Source of the DNA: Phaeodactylum tricornutum CCAP 1055/1
Lineage: Eukaryota > Bacillariophyta > Bacillariophyceae > Surirellales > Neidiaceae
Assembly (NCBI RefSeq): GCF_000150955.2
Contig: NC_011698.1
Span: 248,001 to 312,000, forward strand
Reading direction: 5' to 3'
Length of the DNA: 64,000 nt
Positions within the stretch are counted from its first letter, which is position 1. Every line of letters begins with the position of its first letter. The notes beneath the pieces were generated by a model. It did not search any database. It worked only from the letters and a program-made list of their open reading frames with translations, and was not told the origin of the DNA. The position numbers were made by a program, and so were the translations under genes. Shown here in pieces: positions 41,015 through 50,596 of the stretch.

Positions 41015-43201
41015 ATGAAGCTGAAAGATCGTATTCAACAATTCGAAAAGGCGGCTGGATCCAACGTGCGCCAGGGGTTGCGTGTCGTACACAAGGGCAT
41101 TCGACAGGGCGTCCAATTGGCACAAAAGGGAGTCCCACACGTCAATCCCCCGGAAGTCAATCCCACCCGATCCTCTGCCGTTGTGGAAGATCCGGAAATG
41201 CCCACCACGGCAGCGGCTACGGACACCTTGACAGCACCAACACCAACAACAGCACCACCAACCACCACAACAAAGCTTCCTTCCGGTGTGGTGCCGCCGT
41301 CTCCCGACGACGGGCGGTACGATTTCTCCTTTTTCCAAGCTTGGTACGATTCTCTCCACGCCACATTGTCCGCCACGAATGTTCTACCCACGTTCGAGTC
41401 GGACCAACAGACACACCCAGACCCAAACGTACAGAAGTTCCTGCTCACGTTAACGACGATTGACGCGGCTTGGAACGGACAAAAGGCGGCCCAGACTCTG
41501 GTGGATCAACTCGGCAAGGCCAAACAGCCACCCACATCACCGGAAGAATTGGCACGAGCCCAAAAGGCCTTGCAGGATGCCACACAGATGGTCAACGATC
41601 TCCTACTCACCGGAGAAGAAGCGGCACGGGTTCTTCTCCACACGGATAGCGTCTTGGCGCACTTTGTCTCCTCTGATTACGACGATAGCAATCTCATGAC
41701 GTTGGCCGTACTCCAATCCGCCACTCCGAAAGGATTGGCAGCTTGGTGTGATCGCGGAGATGCACCCACCCAACAACTCTTTCGATTGTTACGGAGCGCT
41801 GATTTGATGCGTGTCTTCCTACAGCACGGTGGGCCCAAAAACGGGGCCTACGGACGAGCCATGGAATTGCATGAACAGTTGTCCGCTCATCAACACACAG
41901 CGACTATCGATCCCGACGCGCACCGCATCGATCCCGTACTCGAACGATTGGCCCTCGCCGTGGCCTTGGAGCTGTGCATCGATCTAACGTCCTTTGGTAC
42001 CAAACACCACATTGATCCGGTGCAACGCTACGTACACTACGAGCAAGCGTACTTGTTGGGAGAGCTTGATCCTGCCTTTCCCACGTTTACGGTATGGGAA
42101 CTGCGCAACGTTGTCAACAGCGACGTTCCCGACGAACAGCTAGGCTGGGGAAGACAGTGCCTGAAGAATTACCGACCCGATTTGGTCTTGACCGACGATC
42201 CGCAGTGGCGTTATTGTCGTATCGTCAAAACGGACGTGGCCTACAAGGTCCCAGACTGGTACAAAGAGCCACGGTCCATGGACCAAATTCTATCGGGCGG
42301 CGGAAAGTGCGGACCGCGGGCTTGGTACGGACGTTTCGCCTGCAAAAGCTTTGGTATTCCCACGTGGGGATGCAAACAACCCGGACACGCCGCCATGACC
42401 CGGTGGACCACCAAGGGCTGGATGACCTGCCTTGGTGCCGGCTTTCCGTACAGCTACTGGGAAAATCGAGGCGGACTGGATTTCCTGTTGGAGACTCAAG
42501 CGCGTGCCGCCTTCGGTACGGATCGAATGTATCTACAAAGGGTTCTCCGTCTCGAGTGGTTGGCTATCTTCTACAAAGAAAGCAACAAGACTATTGTGGA
42601 CAAATGCATGCCAAGTTCGGATAGTCCGTGGTGGGCGCTTTCGATGATGCAACGAAAGACGGTCGCTCGAATCCCCCAAAGCAAACCAGCGAGGCAGTCG
42701 GACAACTTTAAGATTGTGCAGACTCACATTGAGACCGTCCAAGCTCAGCCCGACTCTTTGGAGACCATCCACAGAGATCTCACTACGGGTCGAATCACGG
42801 TTCCTGCCGTGGCCTTTGGCAGTTCTTCCCGAAAGGCGGATGTCATGAAATCGTTCCTGGGCGGTCGTCAGGTCTTCCTCAAGGAGGACGCGGTCGTTGC
42901 GTATGTGTTGAATACCGACCTCATCTCTCCATTGGCGGAGCGCTACCGGCTCTCGTGCAGAATTTGTACGGTCCACCGATTCGAACAACCACTCCAGTTA
43001 ACAGTCAGCGCAGAGAGCACTGCTGCTGGCAACTCCTCGACACTGCACGAGATCCCGATTCCCTACACCATGGGCATATGGGAGGCCACGGAACATGTCG
43101 AAGTGGAGATTGCGCTGAAAGGGAACACTACACTTTCCTTTGCCCGAGCCAACCAACAGTTTGGTTTCGCGTTGAAAGACGTTGAGTTGCTTCCAGTTTG
43201 A
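41015..43201 (+). CDS. Transglutaminase-fold cysteine protein, diatom family
   Basis: Single exon, 728 residues. The N-terminal 100 residues are a short amphipathic helix region and a Thr/Pro-rich linker. A helical domain follows (residues about 100-400), then the core: GGGKCGPRAWYGRFACKSFG (Cys432) and PTWGCKQPGHAAMTRW (His458), the Cys and His spacing and surroundings of transglutaminase-like (papain-fold) proteins, then GFPYSYWENRGGLDFLLE. The C-terminal 110 residues (RLSCRICTVH ... YTMGIWEATEHVEVEIALKGN ... FALKDVELLPV) are beta-rich and resemble a jelly-roll carbohydrate-binding module. No signal peptide is visible, which is unexpected for a glycan-binding domain. Reaction (protein cross-linking, peptide cleavage or amidase) not predictable. 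Confidence 0.65.
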   Translation: MKLKDRIQQFEKAAGSNVRQGLRVVHKGIRQGVQLAQKGVPHVNPPEVNPTRSSAVVEDPEMPTTAAATDTLTAPTPTTAPPTTTTKLPSGVVPPSPDDGRYDFSFFQAWYDSLHATLSATNVLPTFESDQQTHPDPNVQKFLLTLTTIDAAWNGQKAAQTLVDQLGKAKQPPTSPEELARAQKALQDATQMVNDLLLTGEEAARVLLHTDSVLAHFVSSDYDDSNLMTLAVLQSATPKGLAAWCDRGDAPTQQLFRLLRSADLMRVFLQHGGPKNGAYGRAMELHEQLSAHQHTATIDPDAHRIDPVLERLALAVALELCIDLTSFGTKHHIDPVQRYVHYEQAYLLGELDPAFPTFTVWELRNVVNSDVPDEQLGWGRQCLKNYRPDLVLTDDPQWRYCRIVKTDVAYKVPDWYKEPRSMDQILSGGGKCGPRAWYGRFACKSFGIPTWGCKQPGHAAMTRWTTKGWMTCLGAGFPYSYWENRGGLDFLLETQARAAFGTDRMYLQRVLRLEWLAIFYKESNKTIVDKCMPSSDSPWWALSMMQRKTVARIPQSKPARQSDNFKIVQTHIETVQAQPDSLETIHRDLTTGRITVPAVAFGSSSRKADVMKSFLGGRQVFLKEDAVVAYVLNTDLISPLAERYRLSCRICTVHRFEQPLQLTVSAESTAAGNSSTLHEIPIPYTMGIWEATEHVEVEIALKGNTTLSFARANQQFGFALKDVELLPV

Positions 43202-43489
43202 TACAGCTACTAGCAAACAGTAACACTTAATACTATTACTGCCAACATGTTAATTACCGCTTGGGCTTTGTTTGTCGAGAAGAAAACGCAGCGGTCAGAG
43301 ATGGAAGTTTCTCCACTCGTTTAGAGCACCGCGGCTTAATTGGTCTGGTCCGGTACCAAGGCACAGACTGGGCCGACCAAGACGATGCCGTCTATGCGTA
43401 CACGTTGCCGCTTGCTGCATCAACAACGGAACCGAAATATCCAACCTCATGCATCGACCTCCGACCGGCCAAGGCTTGAAATCCAATCG

Positions 43490-45142
43490 TCATTGCGGCT
43501 TATGCCTTAAACTCTCTTCCTGTACAGCCTTTTCGCGTAACTTGTCTTTCTTGCTCTTTCGCCTTCCTTTTACACCCCCAAACATACGGTCGTGCGCTAG
43601 GCCTTTGCTGGATGAATTTGAGCCTGGAGCCGTCGTCTGGGATACAATCGATTCGTTCCGCCATTGTTTCTCGTCAACCTCAAAACCCGGGTAGATTTCT
43701 CGTGCAACGGGCTCCGCCAGATGACGACTTTCAATCAAGTTCAAATGCGCCTCCGAATCGGCTGTAAGAAAGGTCACTGCTACTCCTTTACACCCTGCTC
43801 GCCCGGTTCGTCCCACCCGATGTATAAAATCTGCAGAGGATCTGGGGAGATCGTAGTTAACGACCGCTGACAAAGCAGTCACATCCAAGCCGCGGGAGGC
43901 CAAGTCGGTTGCCAGGAGAACTCGTGTATGGCCCCTGCGGAAACTTTCAAGCTGTTGCGAACGAATGTCTTGATCCTGCTTACCGTGCAAATCGCTACTC
44001 GGAATACCGAGACGGCGCAGCTTTCGAGAAACATGCTCGCACGCGTATCGCGTAGCGACAAAGACCAAGACTCGGTCCCATTCCTTATTCGCTTCCAACA
44101 GGCTCCGCAAAACTTGCGTGCGGTCTCGCTGGTGCAAACGAATCGTCCGGAGATCAATAGTTGAAGCGGGTCCAACCAATTCCATTTCCTCACCTTGAGC
44201 GAAACGCTTCAAACGCTTCTGTAAGCTGGCTGTTTCATCTGGTGCCCGGCGATCCGAGTTGGCACAGGTGATCCGCAGGGGCGGTTCCACAATTTCGAGC
44301 CGCTTCATTACATCTGCCACCTGAGGAACCATACTCTTGGAAAAGGTCGCCGAAAACAGCCACGTCGGGACTTTGCGGGGTAGCAGATTCAAGACACCGT
44401 CCAGCTCCTTTGCGAACCCGTTACCCATTAGCTTGTCGGCTTCGTCCAAAACAAGGTAGCGTAGGTTGTCCAGTAAAGTGGGGTGTTCGACACGGGCCAT
44501 CACGTCTAGAAACCTGCCAGGTGTAGCCACCACTGCATGAATGGTCTCTCCACTACGAGCGTACTCATCCATTCGATCAACTTGCGATTGCAATGGAGTT
44601 CCTCCGTACAAAACCATAATATTGAATCCCCCCCGAGACATATTCTGAGCAAGCTCCGACAAGACCACGCCCACTTGCACTGCCAACTCTCGAGTCGGAA
44701 GGATAATTATGGAGGAAATCCCACCTTGGATCAGTGCGTTTGGTTCCCGAAAGCACGCTGTTTGTGTATTTTGCAAGAGTGGCAGTCCGTACGCTGCCGT
44801 TTTGCCAGAACCCGTCGGAGCTTCGCACCAGATGGAACGCTTCCGTGGGGAACCGATGTCCTCCAGGAGCTTTGGAATGACCAGTTGTTGCACTAGCGTC
44901 GGAGCAGTCCAATCAGGATGCGACTTGACCGCTCGCAAGGCGGCGGTACTCAGACCCAAGTCTCGAAACGTCAGAGAGTCGGCCATCGATGCGTCGCTCT
45001 CCACAGGCGATGTTCGTACGCAACCGACAATATTCCTCGACTCTACCAGCGAATACAAAAAGCCCTCGGCCAGTCCGGCTGTAATGGACGTCACTAATAA
45101 GACATATAGCGAGGTCTTCCATCCCCGTAGGAAAGCCGCCAT
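43490..45142 (-). CDS. DEAD-box RNA helicase with N-terminal signal, possibly plastid-targeted
   Basis: ATP-dependent RNA unwinding or remodelling. Single exon; the ATG at 45142 gives 550 residues. All helicase motifs are present in order: Q-motif region (PTLVQQLVIP), I APTGSGKTA, Ia PTRELAVQ, GG, Ib TPGRFLDV, II DEAD, III SAT, IV VLVFVATRYACE, V TDLASRGLDV, VI HRVGRTGRAG. The start MAAFLRGWKTSLYVLLVTSITAGLAEGFLYSL-like segment (residues 1-32) is a signal peptide followed by an A-E-G-F junction, reminiscent of the diatom plastid motif with Phe after cleavage. An upstream in-frame ATG at 45292 would add 50 residues and bury the signal, so I prefer 45142; the region between holds promoter-like words. 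Basic C-terminus (KGRRKSKKDK). Confidence 0.88.
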   Translation of the reverse strand: MAAFLRGWKTSLYVLLVTSITAGLAEGFLYSLVESRNIVGCVRTSPVESDASMADSLTFRDLGLSTAALRAVKSHPDWTAPTLVQQLVIPKLLEDIGSPRKRSIWCEAPTGSGKTAAYGLPLLQNTQTACFREPNALIQGGISSIIILPTRELAVQVGVVLSELAQNMSRGGFNIMVLYGGTPLQSQVDRMDEYARSGETIHAVVATPGRFLDVMARVEHPTLLDNLRYLVLDEADKLMGNGFAKELDGVLNLLPRKVPTWLFSATFSKSMVPQVADVMKRLEIVEPPLRITCANSDRRAPDETASLQKRLKRFAQGEEMELVGPASTIDLRTIRLHQRDRTQVLRSLLEANKEWDRVLVFVATRYACEHVSRKLRRLGIPSSDLHGKQDQDIRSQQLESFRRGHTRVLLATDLASRGLDVTALSAVVNYDLPRSSADFIHRVGRTGRAGCKGVAVTFLTADSEAHLNLIESRHLAEPVAREIYPGFEVDEKQWRNESIVSQTTAPGSNSSSKGLAHDRMFGGVKGRRKSKKDKLREKAVQEESLRHKPQ

Positions 45143-46197
45143 GACAATTCCGGAGAGTATATTCCTCTCGGTATTGGGATTGTCACTGACTGACAGTGAC
45201 AGTGAGATCACAGTCAAATTGTTCGGACGAACACGATCACTTTCCGGGTTGACTGCGAGGTCCGTCCATACCGAGGTGCAGCCCCGGGACATGATAGGCA
45301 GGGTAGGTAGCCTGCCAGCTGGCTGCGTAGTATTTGTACTAGTTGCCGTTAAGAAGAACCTTCATTTTTTTGTCTCTGTCACTTTCGCGTAGGACAACAC
45401 CACCGGAACTTTCTCCACCTATATACGCATAGAAGGATATGTAATATTGTTCAAATTGAGCCTATCTGAAATGTCCCACAAAGAAGCGGCTGGCAACCTT
45501 AGAGATCTGGCACTCCTGACTATGTGAGCCAATTGCTAATGGACTTTACCGGCTGGACAAAGCTCTTTCTCCAATCGCAGGAGGCCGCATACAAGTTCAA
45601 GAAGTGACGTATGGCTCTCTACCATTATTGTTGGACTCTTCTTCATTCACGGAAAGGAGATACCACATCAAATTCACTGTGATGCGACTCAAGAACGCTT
45701 GGCGGTTTTAAAATCAGGGTGTAATGATATGTAAATTTTCAGTCATTAAAATTTTTGAAATGATCTTTTTATTTGCAGCAGCTCCCTTCTCTAGTAGAAC
45801 CATCCGACATCTGACATGATATAGTACTGCCCTAGCTAATAGACTTATAGATAGTTTTTGTGGATCACGAGGGGCTTATCAGGTATGTATGTATATTGCT
45901 CACGTAGCAATATTGGTTGTGTCGGATATCGCCCCCTCGAATTTCTTTCGTGAGAACGTTTAGAGGTAATCTTCTTAGATATCCAAATCACCTCAAAATT
46001 ACGCCCGGATTCACTATCAAAGCAGGATTCAGTCTCATTCTTTCATGTGCATAAGCAAGTATGCCTGGAACGACTTCAGAACTGATGATCCTCAAAACGC
46101 ACAGTCTGTCAACAAGATAGTGTCATTCGCTCTACCTTGAGTTTGGTAGAGTAAACATCCTTCGTATCGCCACTTTGAAGCCTCCACCTGTTCCAGT
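45143..46197. promoter_or_regulatory. Divergent promoter and AT-rich spacer between helicase and kinase genes
   Basis: Position 45181-45215 is a dense run of CACTGAC, TGACAGTGAC, AGTGAG and TCACAGTCA words, 40-75 bp upstream of the preferred helicase ATG. The remaining 0.85 kb is AT-rich with no gene, RNA or repeat recognised. Confidence 0.45.
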
Positions 46198-49146
46198 ATG
46201 GCCGACGTTGTGTTCTATTCCCTCGTAGCTCTCGCCAAGGCGGGCATTGAATGCTGTCAAAACGCCCAAGTCTACAAGGCTGAAGCAGTCCGCATCGGCG
46301 AACGGCTAACGATGATAGTGGCTCTAGCGCGTCAATGGAGAGGTGGTTGTAGCAACGAACAACTCGAATGCTTTCACAGAGTCGTGGTCAATGTACACGA
46401 ATGCATGAAAGCTGCCTTTTTGTCTGAGAGCAAGAGTGTTGCATGGAACAGAAAGTTAAAGGTGACGTTACAATCTCAAATGCTGCTCGAGAATCTCGTC
46501 CAAGCGGAGAGCCAGTTGAACACCGCCATCGCTGACTTTCAAGTGATGCAGTCCAACACAATCTTTTCAGACTTTCTTGACTTCAAAGAAGGGGTCAAAG
46601 AAATGCTTGATCGGTTTGGTTCGTGTGTTATGAACCAATCGGGCTCCGTTACAATCAAACAGCAATTTGATCAGGTCTTGGCGGAGACTCAAGATCAAGC
46701 TCCCGAAATCGGCATTTCCACTCCCGAGGATGGTAGATACAACGCAACAATAAAATATGACCCTGCTGGTCAAACGGGTGGCAAGCTACAGCAGCGGAAA
46801 AAGTCAATGTTTCGTCCATCCGAAGAAGACGTGCTCGCAATTACGCTCAGACCTTCCTTGTTAGTCTTTTGCGACGATCGCAACAACCTTCTCGGAGGTG
46901 GAGGATTCGCAGAAGTCTTTCACGGAACCTATGACGGACGACCAGTCGCCATCAAGCGCCTCAATGTATCCATTCGAGATGTGATGTCACTATCGACTAA
47001 GCAGATTACTAGCGATGTGGAACAACTTGCTGCCGAAGCTATCCTAACCCACAAATGCGGTGCACATTCCAACATCATCCAGGTACTTGGCTGCATCACC
47101 GCACTGAATAAAACCACGAGACCCTTGCTCGTAATGGAACTGATGCACATTACGCTATTTGATGCGCTGCATGACCACCGTGTAAAAGATAAACTGACAT
47201 TTTCCCACTGCCTCTTTCTGTTAAAAGGTATTGCTGGAGCCTTGGAGTTTCTCCATCTTCAAGGAATTGTCCACCATGACATCAAATCTCTCAACATTTT
47301 GCTGAGCGAAGACCTCACCGTAGCCAAATTGGCCGACTTTGGAGAATCGAAAGTGAAAGGTCTTAACACAACAAAACCACGGCTTGAGAGAATAATGACA
47401 ACGTCTTGTCATCAGGGCAACATAATTGCAGGGACAGCAGCCTACCAGGCACCAGAGATTCTCTCGGAAGATGTCAATGACATATCACGCGTTTGCGAAG
47501 TCTATTCTTTCGGGGTCACAGTTTGGGAGTGCGTGACAAGAGAGATACCACATATGGGTAAAAAAGAAGGGTCTATAGCTCTTTTGGCTGCAAACAAGAA
47601 ACACTTGCCTATGCTTGCGATGCCCTTGCACCCCTCAAAGGATCTTCCAACAACAGAAATCGGTTCCTGGGAAGCGCTGAGAAAAGTCGCCGCATTGTGC
47701 CTCTCCCGCGACCGCTCGATGAGACCCACTGCTTCTGGAGTTGTTGAGCTTTGGCACCACGTCGACACTCCTTCATTCCCTCCGGAGAGCTTGTGTTATG
47801 CCAGTACCAGGTGTGTTTCCGATCCTCCACTACCGGCTCACTCGGCATCTCAGAAATCAACAATTCGAGGCCACGCGTTGGATGCGCCAGATTTCGAAGA
47901 AGAATCCAAGGCAGGAGGTCTGAGGAAACGTCGCTACACTGTACTGTCAGTTATCGCAATCCTTATCGGGTTGATAGTGATCATAGTTCTTCGCTTACAG
48001 AGGTCCAGGGCATCTTCAGGTAAATCTACGACATTCCCTGAATCGGAAGCGCCGTCTGGTATTTCAATCTCCACTCTCCCGCCCACCCAATTACCAAGGG
48101 CATCTCTGATACCGCAAACAGAGGCTCCGGTCTCTTTGTCCCCACCTACAGGTCCGCCGCTGTCATCCCAATCTCTAACAACCCAGCCATCATCAACATC
48201 CATGCCGCCGAGAGCAGGTCCGGTTTCCACGACCCCGCCCACTATTTCACCTCTCACGGCCCAATCTCCAACAACAAGCACGCAACCACGTCTGTCCTTT
48301 CAAACAACACAAGAGCTTTACGATGCTGTTGATATTTACACTGCCGCGACGGACTCCACAAATTCTACGGCGGCAGTGACGTACGGCTATCCCATCGGAT
48401 CATGGGATGTGTCCCAAATCACCGATTTTTCGCAAGTCTTCGATAGCTTGAATCGAAACAGCGCGGTTGGGATTTTCGACGAAGATGTGAGCGGCTGGGA
48501 TGTCTCTGCCGCAACGACCATGTCTGGCATGTTCAAGGGTGCGTCTACTTTTAGCGGCGATCTTTCGTTGTGGAACGTAAGCCAGGTAAGGGATACGTCA
48601 TCCATGTTTGAGGGAGCAACCTCGTTCGACGGTAACGTCTCGCTATGGAATGTTGGGCAGGTAACGAACATGTCTTCCATGTTTTTTGAGGCGAGTGCCT
48701 TCAATGGCGACCTCGCTTCGTGGAACGTGGGGCAGGTAACGAACATGAGTTCAATATTCTTCCTTGCGTCTAGCTTTACAAGCGATCTTTCGTCGTGGAA
48801 TGTTGCACAGGTAACGGATTGGTTTGCCGCGTTCAAAGGAGCAGCCGCCTTTACCAGTGACCTTTCCAAGTGGAATGTGGGAAAGGTCACAAACATGCGT
48901 TTGATGTTCTACCACGCGTTTGACTTTAATAGCGACCTCACGTCGTGGGATGTTAGCCAGGTGACGGATTTGTCGTCAATGCTCGAGGGTGCGACCGCAT
49001 TCACCGGCAACCTCTGCTCGTGGCTCACACAGATTCCACCGAGTTGCAACGTGGATCGAATGTTCTCGTTCGCCTCGTCCTGTTCAGACCTTGCAGCCAC
49101 CGTACTCCCGGACGGACCCATGTGCCATGCTTGCGTTCCAATGTAA
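46198..49146 (+). CDS. Transmembrane non-RD protein kinase with C-terminal BspA (DUF285) repeats
   Basis: Single exon, 982 residues. Residues 1-150 form a helical domain (LAKAGIECCQ ... RIGERLTMIVALARQW) resembling the four-helix N-terminus of MLKL-type proteins. The kinase (about 220-520) is TKL-like: glycine loop GGGGFAEVFHG, VAIK Lys253, catalytic loop HHDIKSLN (359-361, His in place of the Arg of HRD, so a non-RD kinase), DFG 380-382, APE in YQAPEIL. Then a basic run RKRR, one membrane segment (580-602), a 115-residue Pro/Thr/Ser stalk, and about seven 24-residue DUF285 repeats (SWNVGQVTNMSSMFFEAS type). With no N-terminal signal and positive charge before the membrane segment, the kinase should be cytosolic and the C-terminus outside, the reverse of plant receptor kinases. 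Ligand and target unknown. Confidence 0.88.
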   Translation: MADVVFYSLVALAKAGIECCQNAQVYKAEAVRIGERLTMIVALARQWRGGCSNEQLECFHRVVVNVHECMKAAFLSESKSVAWNRKLKVTLQSQMLLENLVQAESQLNTAIADFQVMQSNTIFSDFLDFKEGVKEMLDRFGSCVMNQSGSVTIKQQFDQVLAETQDQAPEIGISTPEDGRYNATIKYDPAGQTGGKLQQRKKSMFRPSEEDVLAITLRPSLLVFCDDRNNLLGGGGFAEVFHGTYDGRPVAIKRLNVSIRDVMSLSTKQITSDVEQLAAEAILTHKCGAHSNIIQVLGCITALNKTTRPLLVMELMHITLFDALHDHRVKDKLTFSHCLFLLKGIAGALEFLHLQGIVHHDIKSLNILLSEDLTVAKLADFGESKVKGLNTTKPRLERIMTTSCHQGNIIAGTAAYQAPEILSEDVNDISRVCEVYSFGVTVWECVTREIPHMGKKEGSIALLAANKKHLPMLAMPLHPSKDLPTTEIGSWEALRKVAALCLSRDRSMRPTASGVVELWHHVDTPSFPPESLCYASTRCVSDPPLPAHSASQKSTIRGHALDAPDFEEESKAGGLRKRRYTVLSVIAILIGLIVIIVLRLQRSRASSGKSTTFPESEAPSGISISTLPPTQLPRASLIPQTEAPVSLSPPTGPPLSSQSLTTQPSSTSMPPRAGPVSTTPPTISPLTAQSPTTSTQPRLSFQTTQELYDAVDIYTAATDSTNSTAAVTYGYPIGSWDVSQITDFSQVFDSLNRNSAVGIFDEDVSGWDVSAATTMSGMFKGASTFSGDLSLWNVSQVRDTSSMFEGATSFDGNVSLWNVGQVTNMSSMFFEASAFNGDLASWNVGQVTNMSSIFFLASSFTSDLSSWNVAQVTDWFAAFKGAAAFTSDLSKWNVGKVTNMRLMFYHAFDFNSDLTSWDVSQVTDLSSMLEGATAFTGNLCSWLTQIPPSCNVDRMFSFASSCSDLAATVLPDGPMCHACVPM
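48390..49065 (+). repeat. BspA-type DUF285 tandem protein repeats (coding)
   Basis: About seven units of 24 to 25 residues, each with the pattern DLSxWNVxQVTNMSSMFxxAxxFN. DNA units share recognisable words such as TGGAATGTTGGGCAGGTAA but are diverged. DUF285 repeats fold as a surface leucine-rich-like solenoid in bacterial and protist adhesins. Confidence 0.85.
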
Positions 49147-49452
49147 GGAACAAGGACAGCCTAGTGCGCAGAAAGGAGCTTGAAAGCAAGGAATTTGCCA
49201 ATTATACCGGGCCCATTTCGGTTGCATAATAAAAAAAAGGGCGAAATAGTCCCGAGGTCGGACTGCCGAAGTGTACCTTTGAAATTAGAAAAAGTTGCGT
49301 GATAAGACAAACCTTCTGTAGTCCGGGACTTGTGTCGCCACACACGACCGTGCGGGACAAACGCGCAAATCAGCAACGATGCACTCTTTCGCACCAGCCC
49401 GAGTCACTTGGCGTTAAGAGGACGAAAGGAATGATTCCGTTTGCTGTTACTG
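49147..49452. other. Convergent 3' region, nothing recognised
   Basis: 306 bp between the kinase and histone-fold stops; includes a short A tract near 49231 (AATAAAAAAAAG), which could serve as a polyadenylation context for the kinase gene. Confidence 0.35.
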
Positions 49453-50097
49453 TTAGATCGGTCCTGGTCCGTGTCGCAAGGCTCGTTTCCGTGCTTCGTC
49501 CAGGAGACGTTCCTGTTCCACCGCCAAGTCGATCGACAGCGGTGCCTTGCGCATTTTCTTACGCTGCGCAATGACGGTACGCTTTTTGGCTTGGGGAACG
49601 CTGGCCATGGCTTCGGTCGCCAATGCGGACAACCCAAGTTCCGTGAGCGCCTGCTGGACTTGGTGGGGCGGAACAATCGCGCGACGGCGGGAAGGTTCCG
49701 TATCGTCCCCGTTGGAATCGTACGGACGAGTGCGGGGTGAATCCCCGTGGCGCTGTCCATCGTTGTCGTTTCCCGCTAGTACGATTTCGGAAGCGACGCA
49801 ACGGACCCAGTCTTCGTGAAGGGCCAGCAAGGCGTCCAAAGCAGCGTTCGTGACGGGCGTGTCAGCGAGCAACGGTTGCAGTGCGGTACGCGTAATCTGC
49901 TTGGGTTCCGGCATCTGTTCGGTAAGTTTGTTGACGTGTTGCTCGTCCTTTAGGTGTTCTTTCAAGGCCTGGACTGCCCCCCGTGTATTACCGTTACGAG
50001 CATGTGTGTGGGTCAATGGAGATGAGCCAAGGATGTAATGTAGTGCAACACGTCGGGATGGAAGTCGACCGAAACAATCGCAACGGCGTTCGATCAT
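49453..50097 (-). CDS. Histone-fold protein, NC2-beta/TAF-like (tentative)
   Basis: The ATG at 50097 gives 214 residues; another ATG at 49914 (MPEPKQITRTALQ) would start right at the fold. Three helices fit a histone fold: alpha 1 ITRTALQPLL, alpha 2 NAALDALLALHEDWVRCVASEIVLAG, and after an acidic loop alpha 3 IVPPHQVQQALTELGLSAL. The last resembles the HVxxALxxLGF block of Dr1/NC2-beta and NF-YB-like subunits, and the SE in alpha 2 also fits. The C-terminus is basic. Likely a nuclear transcription or chromatin subunit that pairs with another histone-fold protein; the exact subunit cannot be named. Divergent from RCC2. Confidence 0.6.
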   Translation of the reverse strand: MIERRCDCFGRLPSRRVALHYILGSSPLTHTHARNGNTRGAVQALKEHLKDEQHVNKLTEQMPEPKQITRTALQPLLADTPVTNAALDALLALHEDWVRCVASEIVLAGNDNDGQRHGDSPRTRPYDSNGDDTEPSRRRAIVPPHQVQQALTELGLSALATEAMASVPQAKKRTVIAQRKKMRKAPLSIDLAVEQERLLDEARKRALRHGPGPI

Positions 50098-50530
50098 TTT
50101 GGGTTGGGTCAGGGTTATTAGTAAGTAGGGGTTAGGGTCTGGCGGCACGGTCGCTGCGTGAGACACGGACTATCGGACCCGTGCACCACCCATCCCGGAA
50201 CCTCTGCGGTCGGTACCGTGCGGACATTTCACTCACACGACACCATTTGGGGGATTGGTGTCGTGTCCGTCGTCGTCTGTCCCTGTTCCGAAAACCTAGA
50301 CCGAAACGCCGCTAGACCCGCGCGTATGGAGTACCGAAAGAAAATATCCGACGCGTCGCTGACGATGGCCGGCGGCGGCAATGACGGACGGATAGCGTGA
50401 CTGTGTATTGTGTGTGTATTGGCCAGAGCTGCTCGAGGCACTTTTACGGCAACTCTCTGACGGTCGTCCATTCCAAATACCGAGTCTTTGTTGGTATCGT
50501 ATCGTAGTGTACGTCCTTCCTTGCGAGTAC
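50098..50530. promoter_or_regulatory. Divergent promoter of histone-fold and RCC2 genes
   Basis: 0.43 kb, GC-rich. Contains GTGACTGTGTATTGTG near 50397-50412. No other element recognised. Confidence 0.35.
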
Positions 50531-50545
50531 ATGCCGGATTACAGT

Positions 50546-50596
<51 letters not shown>

